Shown here: piece by piece, positions 54,119 to 61,538 of the stretch | Numbering within the stretch: position 1 is the first letter of the stretch | Layout: each line of letters starts with the position of its first letter | Source of the DNA: Amaricoccus sp. | GTDB taxonomy: Bacteria; Pseudomonadota; Alphaproteobacteria; Rhodobacterales; Rhodobacteraceae | Assembly: GCF_017993425.1 (NCBI RefSeq) | Contig: NZ_JAGOMQ010000001.1 | Span: forward strand, 1-64,000 | Reading direction: 5' to 3' | DNA: 64,000 nt | Program-made: the position numbers and the translations under genes | The notes under the pieces: model-generated | Told to the model about the DNA's origin: nothing | The model's input: the letters and a program-made list of their open reading frames with translations, nothing else | The model's database searches: none

Positions 54119-54688
54119 ATGCCGGCAGGCCGCGCGTTTCCGCTCGATCTCACCCCGCCCCGCTTCGCCGAGGGCCTCGCCGACTGGGCGCGCGGCGACG
54201 GCGCGGGGTCTTGCGCGGGGTCCTGCGAGGACTGGCCCGCCGTCCGCCTCGTCCACGACGATCCCGACCTCGGCGACTGCCTGGAGCTGCGCATGACCGG
54301 GCGCGCCGAGCGGCTGCGCTACCTCGGCGAGACGCCGCTGCGGCCGGGCGCGGCCATCGAGGTGACGCTGCGCCTGCGCGCCGTCGCCGGCCCGGTCCCG
54401 CGCGCCCGCATCGCCGCCTGGCCGGGCGGGCGCGGCGGGCGCGTCCTCGCCGGCCTGCCGACCGGCGGCGCCTTCGCGCCGCTGCCCGCCGACGGCGCGC
54501 CGGTCGAGCGGCGGCTGGTCCTCGCCCGCGCCCCCGGGCCGGGGGTCGACCTCGCCTGGGACGGGCGCGCGCTCTTCGCCCATGTCGGGCTGGAGCTCGC
54601 CGGCGCGCCGGGCGGGGTCGTGCGCATCGCCGATCTCGCGGCGCGCGAGCGCGCCGGCCCCGCCCTCCCCGGCTTCGGGGCCGCCTGA
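54119..54688 (+). CDS. Small protein of unknown function
   Basis: A 189-residue protein not recognised by family. The ATG at 54119 follows AGGAGC with good spacing. The composition is typical of a beta-rich domain: [60 protein letters not shown] and [20 protein letters not shown] alternate in a jelly-roll-like pattern, comparable to carbohydrate-binding modules, but no signature is present and no signal peptide is visible. It precedes the ABM-domain gene by 66 bp in the same direction. Confidence 0.65.
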   Translation: MPAGRAFPLDLTPPRFAEGLADWARGDGAGSCAGSCEDWPAVRLVHDDPDLGDCLELRMTGRAERLRYLGETPLRPGAAIEVTLRLRAVAGPVPRARIAAWPGGRGGRVLAGLPTGGAFAPLPADGAPVERRLVLARAPGPGVDLAWDGRALFAHVGLELAGAPGGVVRIADLAARERAGPALPGFGAA

Positions 54689-54754
54689 GGCGCGTTGCCG
54701 TCGCCGCCGCCGCCGGGCTAGGATCGGCCCCGATCCGAAGCCAGGAGGCGCGAG

Positions 54755-55075
54755 ATGCCGACCATCCGCCAGGACGCCGAGCTGCAGACCGTCATCACCA
54801 CGTTCGAGACCAGCCCGGGCGCCTGCCTCGACCTGCTCGAGCTGCTCACCGACGCCTACGACGCCTTCATCCGGAGCCAGCCGGGCTTCATCTCCGCCGG
54901 CCTCCACGTCAACGACGCCCATACCCGCATCGCCAACTACTCGCAGTGGCGCAGCCGCCAGGACTACCAGGCGATGCTGCGCACCGACGAGATGCGCGCG
55001 CGCAACCGCGAGATCGTCAAGCTCTGCCGCAGCTTCGAGCCGGTGATGTACGAGGTTGCCCGCGTCTATTCCTGA
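54755..55075 (+). CDS. Antibiotic biosynthesis monooxygenase (ABM) domain protein
   Basis: A 106-residue single ABM/dimeric alpha-beta barrel protein. The pattern VITTFETSPGACLDLLELL, then QPGFISAGLHVNDAHTRIAN, YSQWRSRQDYQAML and EPVMYEVARVYS fits the fold, in which a dimer encloses a small hydrophobic substrate. Members are cofactor-free oxygenases or unknown stress proteins. AGGAGG-like site (CCAGGAGGCGCG) precedes the ATG. Substrate cannot be inferred. Confidence 0.85.
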   Translation: MPTIRQDAELQTVITTFETSPGACLDLLELLTDAYDAFIRSQPGFISAGLHVNDAHTRIANYSQWRSRQDYQAMLRTDEMRARNREIVKLCRSFEPVMYEVARVYS

Positions 55076-55184
55076 CCGGGTCCTGACCGGGCGGGCCCAA
55101 GGCGGCACGAGCCCGGCGGGCTTGCCCTCTCCCGGGCGCTCCCGTAGGACGGCGCCCGTCCCCGTCCGGCCGGAGCCCACGCCC

Positions 55185-56471
55185 ATGACCGAGCCCCTGC
55201 GCATCGCCATCGCCGGCCTCGGCACCGTCGGCGCGGGCGTCGTCGCCATGCTGCAGACGAACGGCGCGCTGATCGCCGCGCGCGCCGGCCGGCCGATCGA
55301 GATCGCCGCGATCTCCGCGCGCTCGCGCCGCCGCGACCGCGGCGTCGACCTCTCTCCCTACGCCTGGGAGGACGACCCGGTGGCGCTCGCCCGCCGCCCC
55401 GACGTCGACCTCGTCGTCGAGGCGATCGGCGGCGAGGACGGCCCGGCCAAGGCCACCGCCGAGACGGCGATCGCCGGAGGCCGGCACGTCGTCACCGCCA
55501 ACAAGGCGATGCTCGCCCGCCACGGCCAGGCGCTGGCCGAGGCCGCCGAGGCGCGCGGCGTGGCGCTGCGCTTCGAGGCCGCCGTCGCCGGCGGCATCCC
55601 GATCCTGAAGGCGCTGGCCGAGGGGCTCGCCGGCAACGCCGCGTCGCGGGTGATGGGGGTGATGAACGGCACCTGCAACTACATCCTCACCCGGATGGAG
55701 GCGACCGGCGCCCCCTACGCCGAGGCGCTCGCCGAGGCGCAGCGGCTCGGCTACGCCGAGGCCGACCCCGCCTTCGACGTCGGCGGCGTCGACGCCGCGC
55801 AGAAGCTCGCGCTCCTCGCCGCCATCGCCTTCGGCACGCAGGTCGACTTTCCCGGGGTCGCCGTCGAGGGCATCGAGCGGGTGTCGATCGCCGACATCGA
55901 GCAGGCGGCCGACATGGGCTACCGCATCAAGCTCCTCTGCGTCGCGCGCCTGACCGAGGCCGGGCTCGAGGCGCGCACCCAGCCTTGCCTCGTGCCCGCC
56001 CGCTCGCCGCTCGGCACGCTCGAGGGGGTGACCAACATGGTGGTGGTCGAGGGCGACTTCATCGGCCGCACCATCTACACCGGCCCCGGCGCCGGCGCCG
56101 GCCCGACCGCCTCGGCGATCGTCGGCGACATCGTCGACGTCGCCCGCGGCGCGGTCCGCCCGGCCTTCGGCGTCCCGGCCGCCTTGCTCGCGGCGCCGCG
56201 GCGGGCGGGCGACGGGGCGGAGGCGGCGTTCTACCTCCGCCTCGCGCTGACCGACGCGCCGGGGGTCCTCGCCCGCGTCGCCGCGGCGCTCGGCGACGAA
56301 GGCGTCTCGATCAACCGGATGCGCCAGTACGAGCACGCCACCGAGGAGGCGCCGGTGATCATCGTCACCCACCGCACCCGCCGCGCGGCGCTCGACGCCG
56401 CGCTCGCGCGCATCGCCTCCCTCGACGTCTGCGGCTCCGCCCCGGTGGCGCTGCGGATCGAGGAGGTCTGA
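55185..56471 (+). CDS. hom: Homoserine dehydrogenase
   Basis: A 428-residue enzyme reducing aspartate semialdehyde to homoserine, the branch point to threonine and methionine. The NAD(P)-binding fold starts at once with LRIAIAGLGTVGAGVVAMLQ; HVVTANKAMLARHGQALAE near 103 and AAVAGGIPILKALAEGLAGN near 130 hold conserved catalytic-domain residues, followed by GVMNGTCNYILTRME near 158 and EADPAFDVGGVDAAQKLALL near 190. A C-terminal ACT domain (residues about 345-428: FYLRLALTDAPGVLARVAAA) should bind the feedback inhibitor threonine. ATG at 55185 chosen for the usual N-terminus; longer frame upstream is not conserved in type. Confidence 0.96.
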   Translation: MTEPLRIAIAGLGTVGAGVVAMLQTNGALIAARAGRPIEIAAISARSRRRDRGVDLSPYAWEDDPVALARRPDVDLVVEAIGGEDGPAKATAETAIAGGRHVVTANKAMLARHGQALAEAAEARGVALRFEAAVAGGIPILKALAEGLAGNAASRVMGVMNGTCNYILTRMEATGAPYAEALAEAQRLGYAEADPAFDVGGVDAAQKLALLAAIAFGTQVDFPGVAVEGIERVSIADIEQAADMGYRIKLLCVARLTEAGLEARTQPCLVPARSPLGTLEGVTNMVVVEGDFIGRTIYTGPGAGAGPTASAIVGDIVDVARGAVRPAFGVPAALLAAPRRAGDGAEAAFYLRLALTDAPGVLARVAAALGDEGVSINRMRQYEHATEEAPVIIVTHRTRRAALDAALARIASLDVCGSAPVALRIEEV

Positions 56472-56697
56472 ACCCGCTTGCCGGCGGATCGCCTCGCTCC
56501 AGGCCGGAGCGCGCCGGGGCCCCAATTCCCGGGGATGCGCCAGCATCGGCCGCGCGGGCCTTGCCTCCGGCAGGCCCGCCGATGACCCCCTGAGATGTCC
56601 CGGGGCCAGGGCGCAAACGTCAACGCGCGGCGCTCCTCCGAGGGCGGCCCGGGGCTGCTACAACCGCTTCCGCCCCCGAGGGCGCCGGGGAAACGAC

Positions 56698-56722
56698 AAG
56701 GGCCGCGCGATGCGCGGCCCTT
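56698..56722. terminator. Bidirectional intrinsic terminator-like hairpin
   Basis: A perfect 11-bp stem AAGGGCCGCGC / GCGCGGCCCTT with a GAT loop, followed by TCATTT on the plus strand. It lies between the converging hom and D-Ala-D-Ala carboxypeptidase genes, 22 bp from the stop of the latter. Confidence 0.65.
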
Positions 56723-56744
56723 CATTTCCGTCCGGCAGGGGCGC

Positions 56745-58310
56745 TCAGATGCCCGGCGACAGGGTCTGGCAGGTGGCCGCCTCGCGGGCGAGGCTGGCGC
56801 AGGCCTGCTCGGCGGCCTGCTGGCTCAGGCCGACGAACTGGGCGCGGTAGAGCGTCACGCCCTGCACCTTGCCCGCCTCGATCCGGCGCAGGCCCCCGTT
56901 GAGCGGCGGCAGGTCCTTGAGCGCCATGGTCAGCAGGTGCCGCTCGGCGTCGCCCTTGGAGCGGAACGCCCCGAGCTGCACGCCCCAGGCGTTGCCGCCC
57001 GTGCTGCCGCCCGCCACGTCGACCGGCTGCGCGTCGCCCTCGGCGACCGCCGCCGGGCGCGCCGGGGCGACGGCGAAGGTCGAGGGCGAGCCCTGCGCGC
57101 GCGAGACGATCGCCTGGCCCGCGCCGGGCCGCGGCGCCGGCCGGATCGTGCCGTCCGAGCTCGCGACGACCCGCGGGCCGGCGGCCAGATCGGCGTTCAC
57201 CTCGGCGATGGCGGTGGCGATGCTCTGGTTGGTCCGCGCGATCGCCGCGTCGCGGTCGGCGCCGAGGCCCATCCAGCGCGGCATCGGCCGGCCGCTCGTC
57301 GCCGGCGCGCCGGCGCCCGTGCTCCGCGGCGCCGCGGCGATCTCGGGCTCGGCGGCGCTCGCCACCTCCATCCCGACGACGCCGACCGGCACCCCCGAGG
57401 TCGAGGCCCGCGTCACCCGCTGCTCGGCCCCGAGCACCCGGCCGCCGTCGGCGACCAGCGCAGGCGCGTCGCCCGGCCGCAGCGGCGCCGGCCGCGCCAC
57501 CTTCGCCCGGCTCGGCATCTTGGCGAAGCCGAGGTCCATCAGCCGCATCACCTCGGCGTTGCGCGCCGCCGTCGACTTGCCGCCGAACATCGCCACGATC
57601 ACCCGCTCGTCGCCGCGCTCGGCCGAGGAGACGAGGTTGAACCCGGCCGCCCTGGTGTAGCCGGTCTTGATCCCGTCCGCGCCCGGATAGGCGTCGAGCA
57701 GGCGGCGGTTGGTGTTCTGCACCGTCGCGATCCCGGCCGAGGTCGAGATGCGGCCGAAGATGTTGTAGTACTGCGGGAAGTCGTAGAAGAGCCGCCGGCC
57801 GATCTCGGCCATGTCGTGCGCGCTCGAATAATGCCCCGGCGCGGTCAGCCCGTTCGCATTGGCGAAATGGGTGTTCTTCAGCCCCATCGCCGCGGCGTAC
57901 TGGTTCATCCGGTCGGCGAAGGCGGGCGTCGAGCCGGCGACCGCCTCGCCGAGCGCCGTGGCGGCGTCGTTGGCCGACTTGATGGCGGCGGCGCGAATCA
58001 GGTAGCGCAGCTCGATCTTCTGCCCGGGCTTCAGCCCGAGCCGCGACGGCGGCTCCGAGGCGGCGTGCTCCGAGATCGTCACCTTCTGGTCGAGCGACAG
58101 CCGCCCGCGCTTCACCTCGTCGAAGACGATGTAGAGCGTCATCATCTTGGTCAGCGACGCCGGGTGCAGGCGCGTGTCGGCGTTGACCGCCTGGATCGCC
58201 TTGCCGTTGCGCGCGTCCATCACGTAGGCGGCGTATTCCTGCGCGCGGGCGGACGTCGTCGCGAGCACCAGAAACGCCAGCGCGACCCCGCGCGAGAGGT
58301 TACGGATCAT
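56745..58310 (-). CDS. D-alanyl-D-alanine carboxypeptidase with SPOR domain (S11 family)
   Basis: A 521-residue periplasmic penicillin-binding protein trimming peptidoglycan stem peptides. Signal peptide 1-23 (ends SARAQ). The three PBP motifs are intact: SLTK (Ser52-Lys55), SAN (112-114) and KTGYT (215-219). Then comes a long Ala/Pro-rich linker (280-425) and a C-terminal SPOR domain (GVQLGAFRSKGDAERHLLTM near 440), which binds denuded glycan at the division septum. So it probably acts at the septum, comparable to DacA/DacC with a targeting module; SPOR fusion is a typical alphaproteobacterial form. A CtrA-like box lies 66 bp upstream. Confidence 0.94.
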   Translation of the reverse strand: MIRNLSRGVALAFLVLATTSARAQEYAAYVMDARNGKAIQAVNADTRLHPASLTKMMTLYIVFDEVKRGRLSLDQKVTISEHAASEPPSRLGLKPGQKIELRYLIRAAAIKSANDAATALGEAVAGSTPAFADRMNQYAAAMGLKNTHFANANGLTAPGHYSSAHDMAEIGRRLFYDFPQYYNIFGRISTSAGIATVQNTNRRLLDAYPGADGIKTGYTRAAGFNLVSSAERGDERVIVAMFGGKSTAARNAEVMRLMDLGFAKMPSRAKVARPAPLRPGDAPALVADGGRVLGAEQRVTRASTSGVPVGVVGMEVASAAEPEIAAAPRSTGAGAPATSGRPMPRWMGLGADRDAAIARTNQSIATAIAEVNADLAAGPRVVASSDGTIRPAPRPGAGQAIVSRAQGSPSTFAVAPARPAAVAEGDAQPVDVAGGSTGGNAWGVQLGAFRSKGDAERHLLTMALKDLPPLNGGLRRIEAGKVQGVTLYRAQFVGLSQQAAEQACASLAREAATCQTLSPGI

Positions 58311-58375
58311 CTCACTGCCCTCCGGCGCTTCCGCGCCACTTGCCTCAGGGTTTGCAAACGCTTGAGAGCGCCCGC

Positions 58376-58390
58376 TTAATTTTGCGTTAA
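58376..58390 (-). promoter_or_regulatory. CtrA-like box (TTAA-N7-TTAA) upstream of the carboxypeptidase
   Basis: TTAATTTTGCGTTAA matches the full CtrA consensus TTAA-N7-TTAA. It sits 66 bp before the start of a septal cell-wall enzyme, where cell-cycle control by CtrA would make sense. Confidence 0.4.
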
Positions 58391-58485
58391 GCTAGCACGC
58401 CGAACCCCGGTCGAAAACACCTTTGTCGCCCGCGCCGCCGCTTGCCGCCGCGGCGTGGCCGCCAGGCCGCGGCGGGTTTTTTGCC

Positions 58486-58532
58486 GCACTGCAACATCAC
58501 ATCTTGACGCAGTGCAGCATGGCTCCTATCTA
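58486..58532 (+). promoter_or_regulatory. Phasin promoter with GCACTGC/GCAGTGC operator
   Basis: -35 TTGACG (58504-58509), 17-bp spacer, -10 TATCTA (58527-58532), 36 bp before the phasin ATG. The perfect inverted repeat GCACTGC (58486-58492) and GCAGTGC (58509-58515), 16 bp apart, brackets and overlaps the -35. PhaR, the usual phasin repressor, binds TGC-rich inverted repeats, so this is a plausible PhaR operator. Confidence 0.55.
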
Positions 58533-58568
58533 CCAGCCATGACGAATACCGCTACGAGGAGAATCGCA

Positions 58569-59051
58569 ATGAGCACCGCCCGCGCCGCCAAGGCCGCCCC
58601 CGTCGAGACCGCCAACGCCGTGTTCCAGGATGCGACCGCCAAGGTCGAGTCGCTGGTCGCCGAGTCGCAGAAGAACCTCACCGAGCAGTTCGAGAAGTTC
58701 TCGAAGGGCTTCGAGGGCTTCACCGCCTTCGGCCAGGAGAACGTCGACGCGCTCGTGAAGTCGTCCGAGCTGGCCGCCAAGGCCGCCGAGGGCATCGGCT
58801 CCGAGATCGCCGCCTACTCGAAGAAGGCCTTCGAGGACGGCGTCGCCGCCGCCCAGGACTTCGCCGCCTCCAAGACCGTGTCCGAGCTCTTCGAGAAGCA
58901 GACCGCCTTCGCGCAGTCGACCTTCGAGGGCTTCGTCGCCCAGTCGACCAAGATGAACGAGATCATCGTCGCGGCGACCAAGGACGTGACCGCCCCGCTC
59001 GGCGCCCGCGTCACCGCCGCCTCGGAGAAGTTCAAGAGCTTCGCGCTCTGA
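58569..59051 (+). CDS. Phasin family protein
   Basis: A 160-residue polyhydroxyalkanoate granule-associated protein. The sequence is a long amphipathic, almost all-helical polypeptide: KVESLVAESQKNLTEQFEKF, GFTAFGQENVDALVKSSELA, GIGSEIAAYSKKAFEDGVAA, TVSELFEKQTAFAQSTFEGF and PLGARVTAASEKFKSFAL, the order typical of phasin_2. It coats PHA granules. AGGAGA precedes the ATG and codon use is highly biased, as for abundant proteins. A strong promoter and a terminator isolate it as a single transcript. No PHA synthase in the window. Confidence 0.93.
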   Translation: MSTARAAKAAPVETANAVFQDATAKVESLVAESQKNLTEQFEKFSKGFEGFTAFGQENVDALVKSSELAAKAAEGIGSEIAAYSKKAFEDGVAAAQDFAASKTVSELFEKQTAFAQSTFEGFVAQSTKMNEIIVAATKDVTAPLGARVTAASEKFKSFAL

Positions 59052-59076
59052 GCCATCCCGGACATCGTCCGTCGGC

Positions 59077-59104
59077 AAAGGGGGCCTCGGCCCCCTTTTC
59101 TGTT
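59077..59104 (+). terminator. Intrinsic terminator after the phasin gene
   Basis: 10-bp stem AAAGGGGGCC / GGCCCCCTTT with a TC loop, followed by TCTGTTT. It lies 26 bp after the phasin stop codon. Confidence 0.8.
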
Positions 59105-59190
59105 TCCGCGGTTTCGATATAGTGGAGTAGAGCCGAGGGCCACGACCCCTTCGCCGGCGTCCCTCAAGCATTCTGTCGAAGTCCAGGCCG

Positions 59191-59502
59191 ATGTCGGATT
59201 CCACCAAGCCCGGGAGCGAGGTCCTCACCAAGACCCGCGCCAAGACCCAGCGCCCGCCGCTCTACAAGGTGATGCTGCTCAACGACGACTACACGCCGAT
59301 GGAGTTCGTCGTGCACGTGCTCGAGCGTTTCTTCGGCATCAACCACGCCCAGGCGGTCGAGATCATGCTGACCGTACACCGCAAGGGCCTCGCCATCGTC
59401 GGCGTGTTCTCCTTCGAGATCGCCGAGACCAAGGTGACCCAGGTGATGGACTACGCCCGCCGCAACCAGCATCCGCTGCAATGCACCATGGAGCGCGAGT
59501 AG
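59191..59502 (+). CDS. clpS: ClpS, N-end rule adaptor for ClpAP
   Basis: A 103-residue adaptor that delivers N-degron substrates to ClpA. The ClpS core is [20 protein letters not shown] with the conserved [10 protein letters not shown] substrate-binding block, [20 protein letters not shown] near 47, and [20 protein letters not shown] near 70. N-terminal 20 residues are the flexible arm needed for ClpA engagement. clpA is not adjacent; the next gene, 3 bp downstream, encodes an RsmC-like methyltransferase, a common alphaproteobacterial neighbour. Confidence 0.95.
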   Translation: MSDSTKPGSEVLTKTRAKTQRPPLYKVMLLNDDYTPMEFVVHVLERFFGINHAQAVEIMLTVHRKGLAIVGVFSFEIAETKVTQVMDYARRNQHPLQCTMERE

Positions 59503-59505
59503 GCC

Positions 59506-60519
59506 TTGTCGCGCACCGATCGCGCCGCCGCCGCGCTCCTCTCGGGCGAGCTTCCCGTCCCCGCCGCGGGCGACGTGCTGGTCATCCGCGCCGTCGGCCC
59601 CGCGCTGGCCGAGGCGCTGCCGCGCGAGCGGCTGCTCTTCGAGCAGAGCTTCAAGCCCGCCCATGACGCGCTCGCCGCCGCCGGCCTGCGGGTCACGCTG
59701 CGCGCCGCCGGCCCCGCCGCCATGGGAATCGTCACGCTCACGCGCTCGCGCGCCGAGAACCTCGGGAACCTCGCCCGCGCCTTCGCGCTGACGCCCCCCG
59801 GCGCGACCCTCGCGCTCGACGGCGCCAAGACCGACGGTGTCGACAGCCTCGCCCGCCAGGTCGGCGCCGTGCTGCCGCTCGCCGGCTCCTTCGCCAAGGC
59901 GCACGGCAAGGTGGTCTGGCTGACCCGCCCGGCCGATCCGCCCCCCGAGGTCGCCGCCTGGGCCGCCGCGGCCGAGCCCTCCCGCAATGCGGCAGGCTTC
60001 CTGACCGCGCCCGGCCTCTTCTCCGCCGACGCCCCCGACCCCGGCAGCCGCCGCCTCGCCGAGGCGGTCGCCGGCCGGCTCTCCGGCCGCGTCGCCGACC
60101 TCGGCGCCGGCTGGGGCTGGCTCGCCGCGCAGGCGCTCGCGACCTGCCCGGGCATCGTCGCGCTCGACCTCTTCGAGGCCGAGGCCCGCGCCCTCGACTG
60201 CGCCCGCGCCAACGTCCCCGACCCGCGCGCCGCCTTCCACTGGGCCGACGTCCCGCGCCTCGCCCGCCGCGACGGCCCCTTCGACGCGGTGCTCTGCAAC
60301 CCGCCCTTCCACGAGACCCGCGCCGCCGACCCCGCCCTCGGGGCCGCCTTCATCGCCGCCGCCGCCCGCCTCCTCCGCCCCGCCGGCCGGCTCTTCCTCG
60401 TCGCCAACCGCCAGCTCCCCTACGAGTCCGCCCTCGCCGCCGGCTTCGCCCGCGTCGAGAAGCTCTCCGAGGAAGGCGGCTTCAAGCTCTACCTCGCCGA
60501 CCGCCCCCGCCGCGCCTGA
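59506..60519 (+). CDS. RsmC-like class I methyltransferase (16S rRNA G1207)
   Basis: A 337-residue SAM-dependent methyltransferase with two tandem Rossmann-like halves as in RsmC/RlmG. The N-terminal half lacks catalytic motifs; the C-terminal MTS domain has motif I VADLGAGWGWLAAQAL near 195, the acidic motif II IVALDLFEAEARALD, and the catalytic NPPFH in FDAVLCNPPFHETRA near 263, typical of N2-guanine methylases. It starts with TTG, 3 bp after clpS. Target could be 16S G1207 (RsmC) or 23S; family assignment is firm. Confidence 0.87.
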   Translation: MSRTDRAAAALLSGELPVPAAGDVLVIRAVGPALAEALPRERLLFEQSFKPAHDALAAAGLRVTLRAAGPAAMGIVTLTRSRAENLGNLARAFALTPPGATLALDGAKTDGVDSLARQVGAVLPLAGSFAKAHGKVVWLTRPADPPPEVAAWAAAAEPSRNAAGFLTAPGLFSADAPDPGSRRLAEAVAGRLSGRVADLGAGWGWLAAQALATCPGIVALDLFEAEARALDCARANVPDPRAAFHWADVPRLARRDGPFDAVLCNPPFHETRAADPALGAAFIAAAARLLRPAGRLFLVANRQLPYESALAAGFARVEKLSEEGGFKLYLADRPRRA

Positions 60520-60555
60520 GGGAGCATGTCGGCGGCACGCGCGCGAGGTCCGTCC

Positions 60556-60618
60556 CGCGACGGCGCCCGCCGGGTGACATGCGCATGTCACCCGGCTCGA
60601 CGCGGAGCGGCAGCGGCG
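60556..60618 (+). repeat. 60-bp palindrome-centred repeat, copy 3 (perfect palindrome)
   Basis: The best copy. The centre GGTGACATGCGCATGTCACC belongs to a perfect 28-bp palindrome at 60569-60596. Flanks CGCGACGGCGCCCGC and CTCGACGCGGAGCGGC match copies 1 and 2. It lies 37 bp after the RsmC-like gene. Read as RNA it would form a 13-14 bp stem with almost no loop, so it more likely acts as DNA or as a cruciform. Confidence 0.75.
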
Positions 60619-60659
60619 GGGACAGCGGAACCTCGAAGTGAGTCACATGGCGCCGAGAA

Positions 60660-60940
60660 ATGCGGCGCTGATAACGATGCAATGATTTTCACCTTATATA
60701 TTCAAATTATTTCAAAATATATTTGCGCGCAATTCCACTATACACCAAAAAATCGCGTTTCAGCCCAACCCCTTTTGACCATCTCCCGGATCAAAACGGA
60801 TAATCGGGTAAATCGCAGCCAGCCCCCTTTCTCTTCCCCGCCGAGGAGCCACCTTCCCGACGGCTCCGCGGACAAGCCTGTGTATAACTTTTAAACCCAA
60901 ACAATCCCGACAACTCGACCAGCGTCGCACCTGTGCGACA
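60660..60940. other. AT-rich intergenic island with inverted repeats and a DnaA-box-like site
   Basis: Within the 510-bp gap 60520-61029, about 280 bp are far richer in AT than anything else in the window. An inverted repeat ATATATT (60696-60702) / AATATAT (60716-60722), the string TGTGTATAA near 60881 (reverse complement TTATACACA, a DnaA-box match TTATNCACA), and the hairpin GTCGCAC-CT-GTGCGAC near 60925 are visible. No credible gene is present. It may be a regulatory or nucleoid-protein-bound region, or a remnant of foreign DNA. Confidence 0.4.
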
Positions 60941-61029
60941 TTCGCCCCCGCGTCAGCCCGGCCGCCGGCCGCCTTGCACGAAGGCCGGAGGCCGTGCATC
61001 CTCCGCACTCTTCCGAGGTGGGCGCGTCC

Positions 61030-61386
61030 ATGTCCGATCCCCTCGCCGCCCGCGCCGCGCTGCGCGAGAACCTCCGCCTCGTGGCGAGCCTCGGGGTGAC
61101 GGTGACCTACCACCAGGCCGCCCGCGGCGTCGGGCTCGCGCCGCCCCATGTCATCCACAGCGTCAGCCAGCTGCTCGAGGCGCTGATGGAGGAGGACGCC
61201 GCCGCGAGCGTGCCCTTCATCGCCGCCCTCGTCGTCAGCCGCGCCCGCCAGGGCCTGCCGGCGCTCGGCTTCTACGAGACCGCCGCCCGGCTCGGCCGCT
61301 TCGCCGGCGACCCCTTCGGCGAGGAGGCCGTCGCCTACCACGCCGCCGAGCTCGCGCTGGCCACCGCCTACCACGCCGCCCCCTGA
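61030..61386 (+). CDS. Small conserved-type protein of unknown function
   Basis: A 118-residue protein I cannot assign. The ATG at 61030 gives the shortest plausible product; the same frame opens at 60994. Helical, with RENLRLVASLGVTVTYHQAA near 10, RGVGLAPPHVIHSVSQLLEALMEED near 30-55, SVPFIAALVVSRARQGLPAL near 60 and YHAAELALATAYHAA at the end. The pattern 'VTYxxAAxxxGLxxPxxIHxVxxxLExLMEED' suggests a conserved DNA-binding-like or adaptor fold, but I know no domain name. It follows the AT-rich island and precedes the MATE gene. Confidence 0.6.
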   Translation: MSDPLAARAALRENLRLVASLGVTVTYHQAARGVGLAPPHVIHSVSQLLEALMEEDAAASVPFIAALVVSRARQGLPALGFYETAARLGRFAGDPFGEEAVAYHAAELALATAYHAAP

Positions 61387-61538
61387 GCGGCTCCCGGCCG
61401 GAAGCGCCCCCGCCCGGAACCCCGGCCGGCGCCCGGCATTTCCCCCTCGCCAACCTGCGGGCGCGGCGGTAGGGACGGGGGCCGCCGCCCGCGTCGCGTC
61501 CTCGCGTCGCGCGGCCGCCAGCCCGAAGGAGAGAGGCC

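Noticed and set aside
60660-60940. Chromosomal replication origin
   Set aside because: Only one DnaA-box match was seen, without a box cluster, and none of the usual origin neighbours (dnaA, hemE, parAB, gidA) is present.
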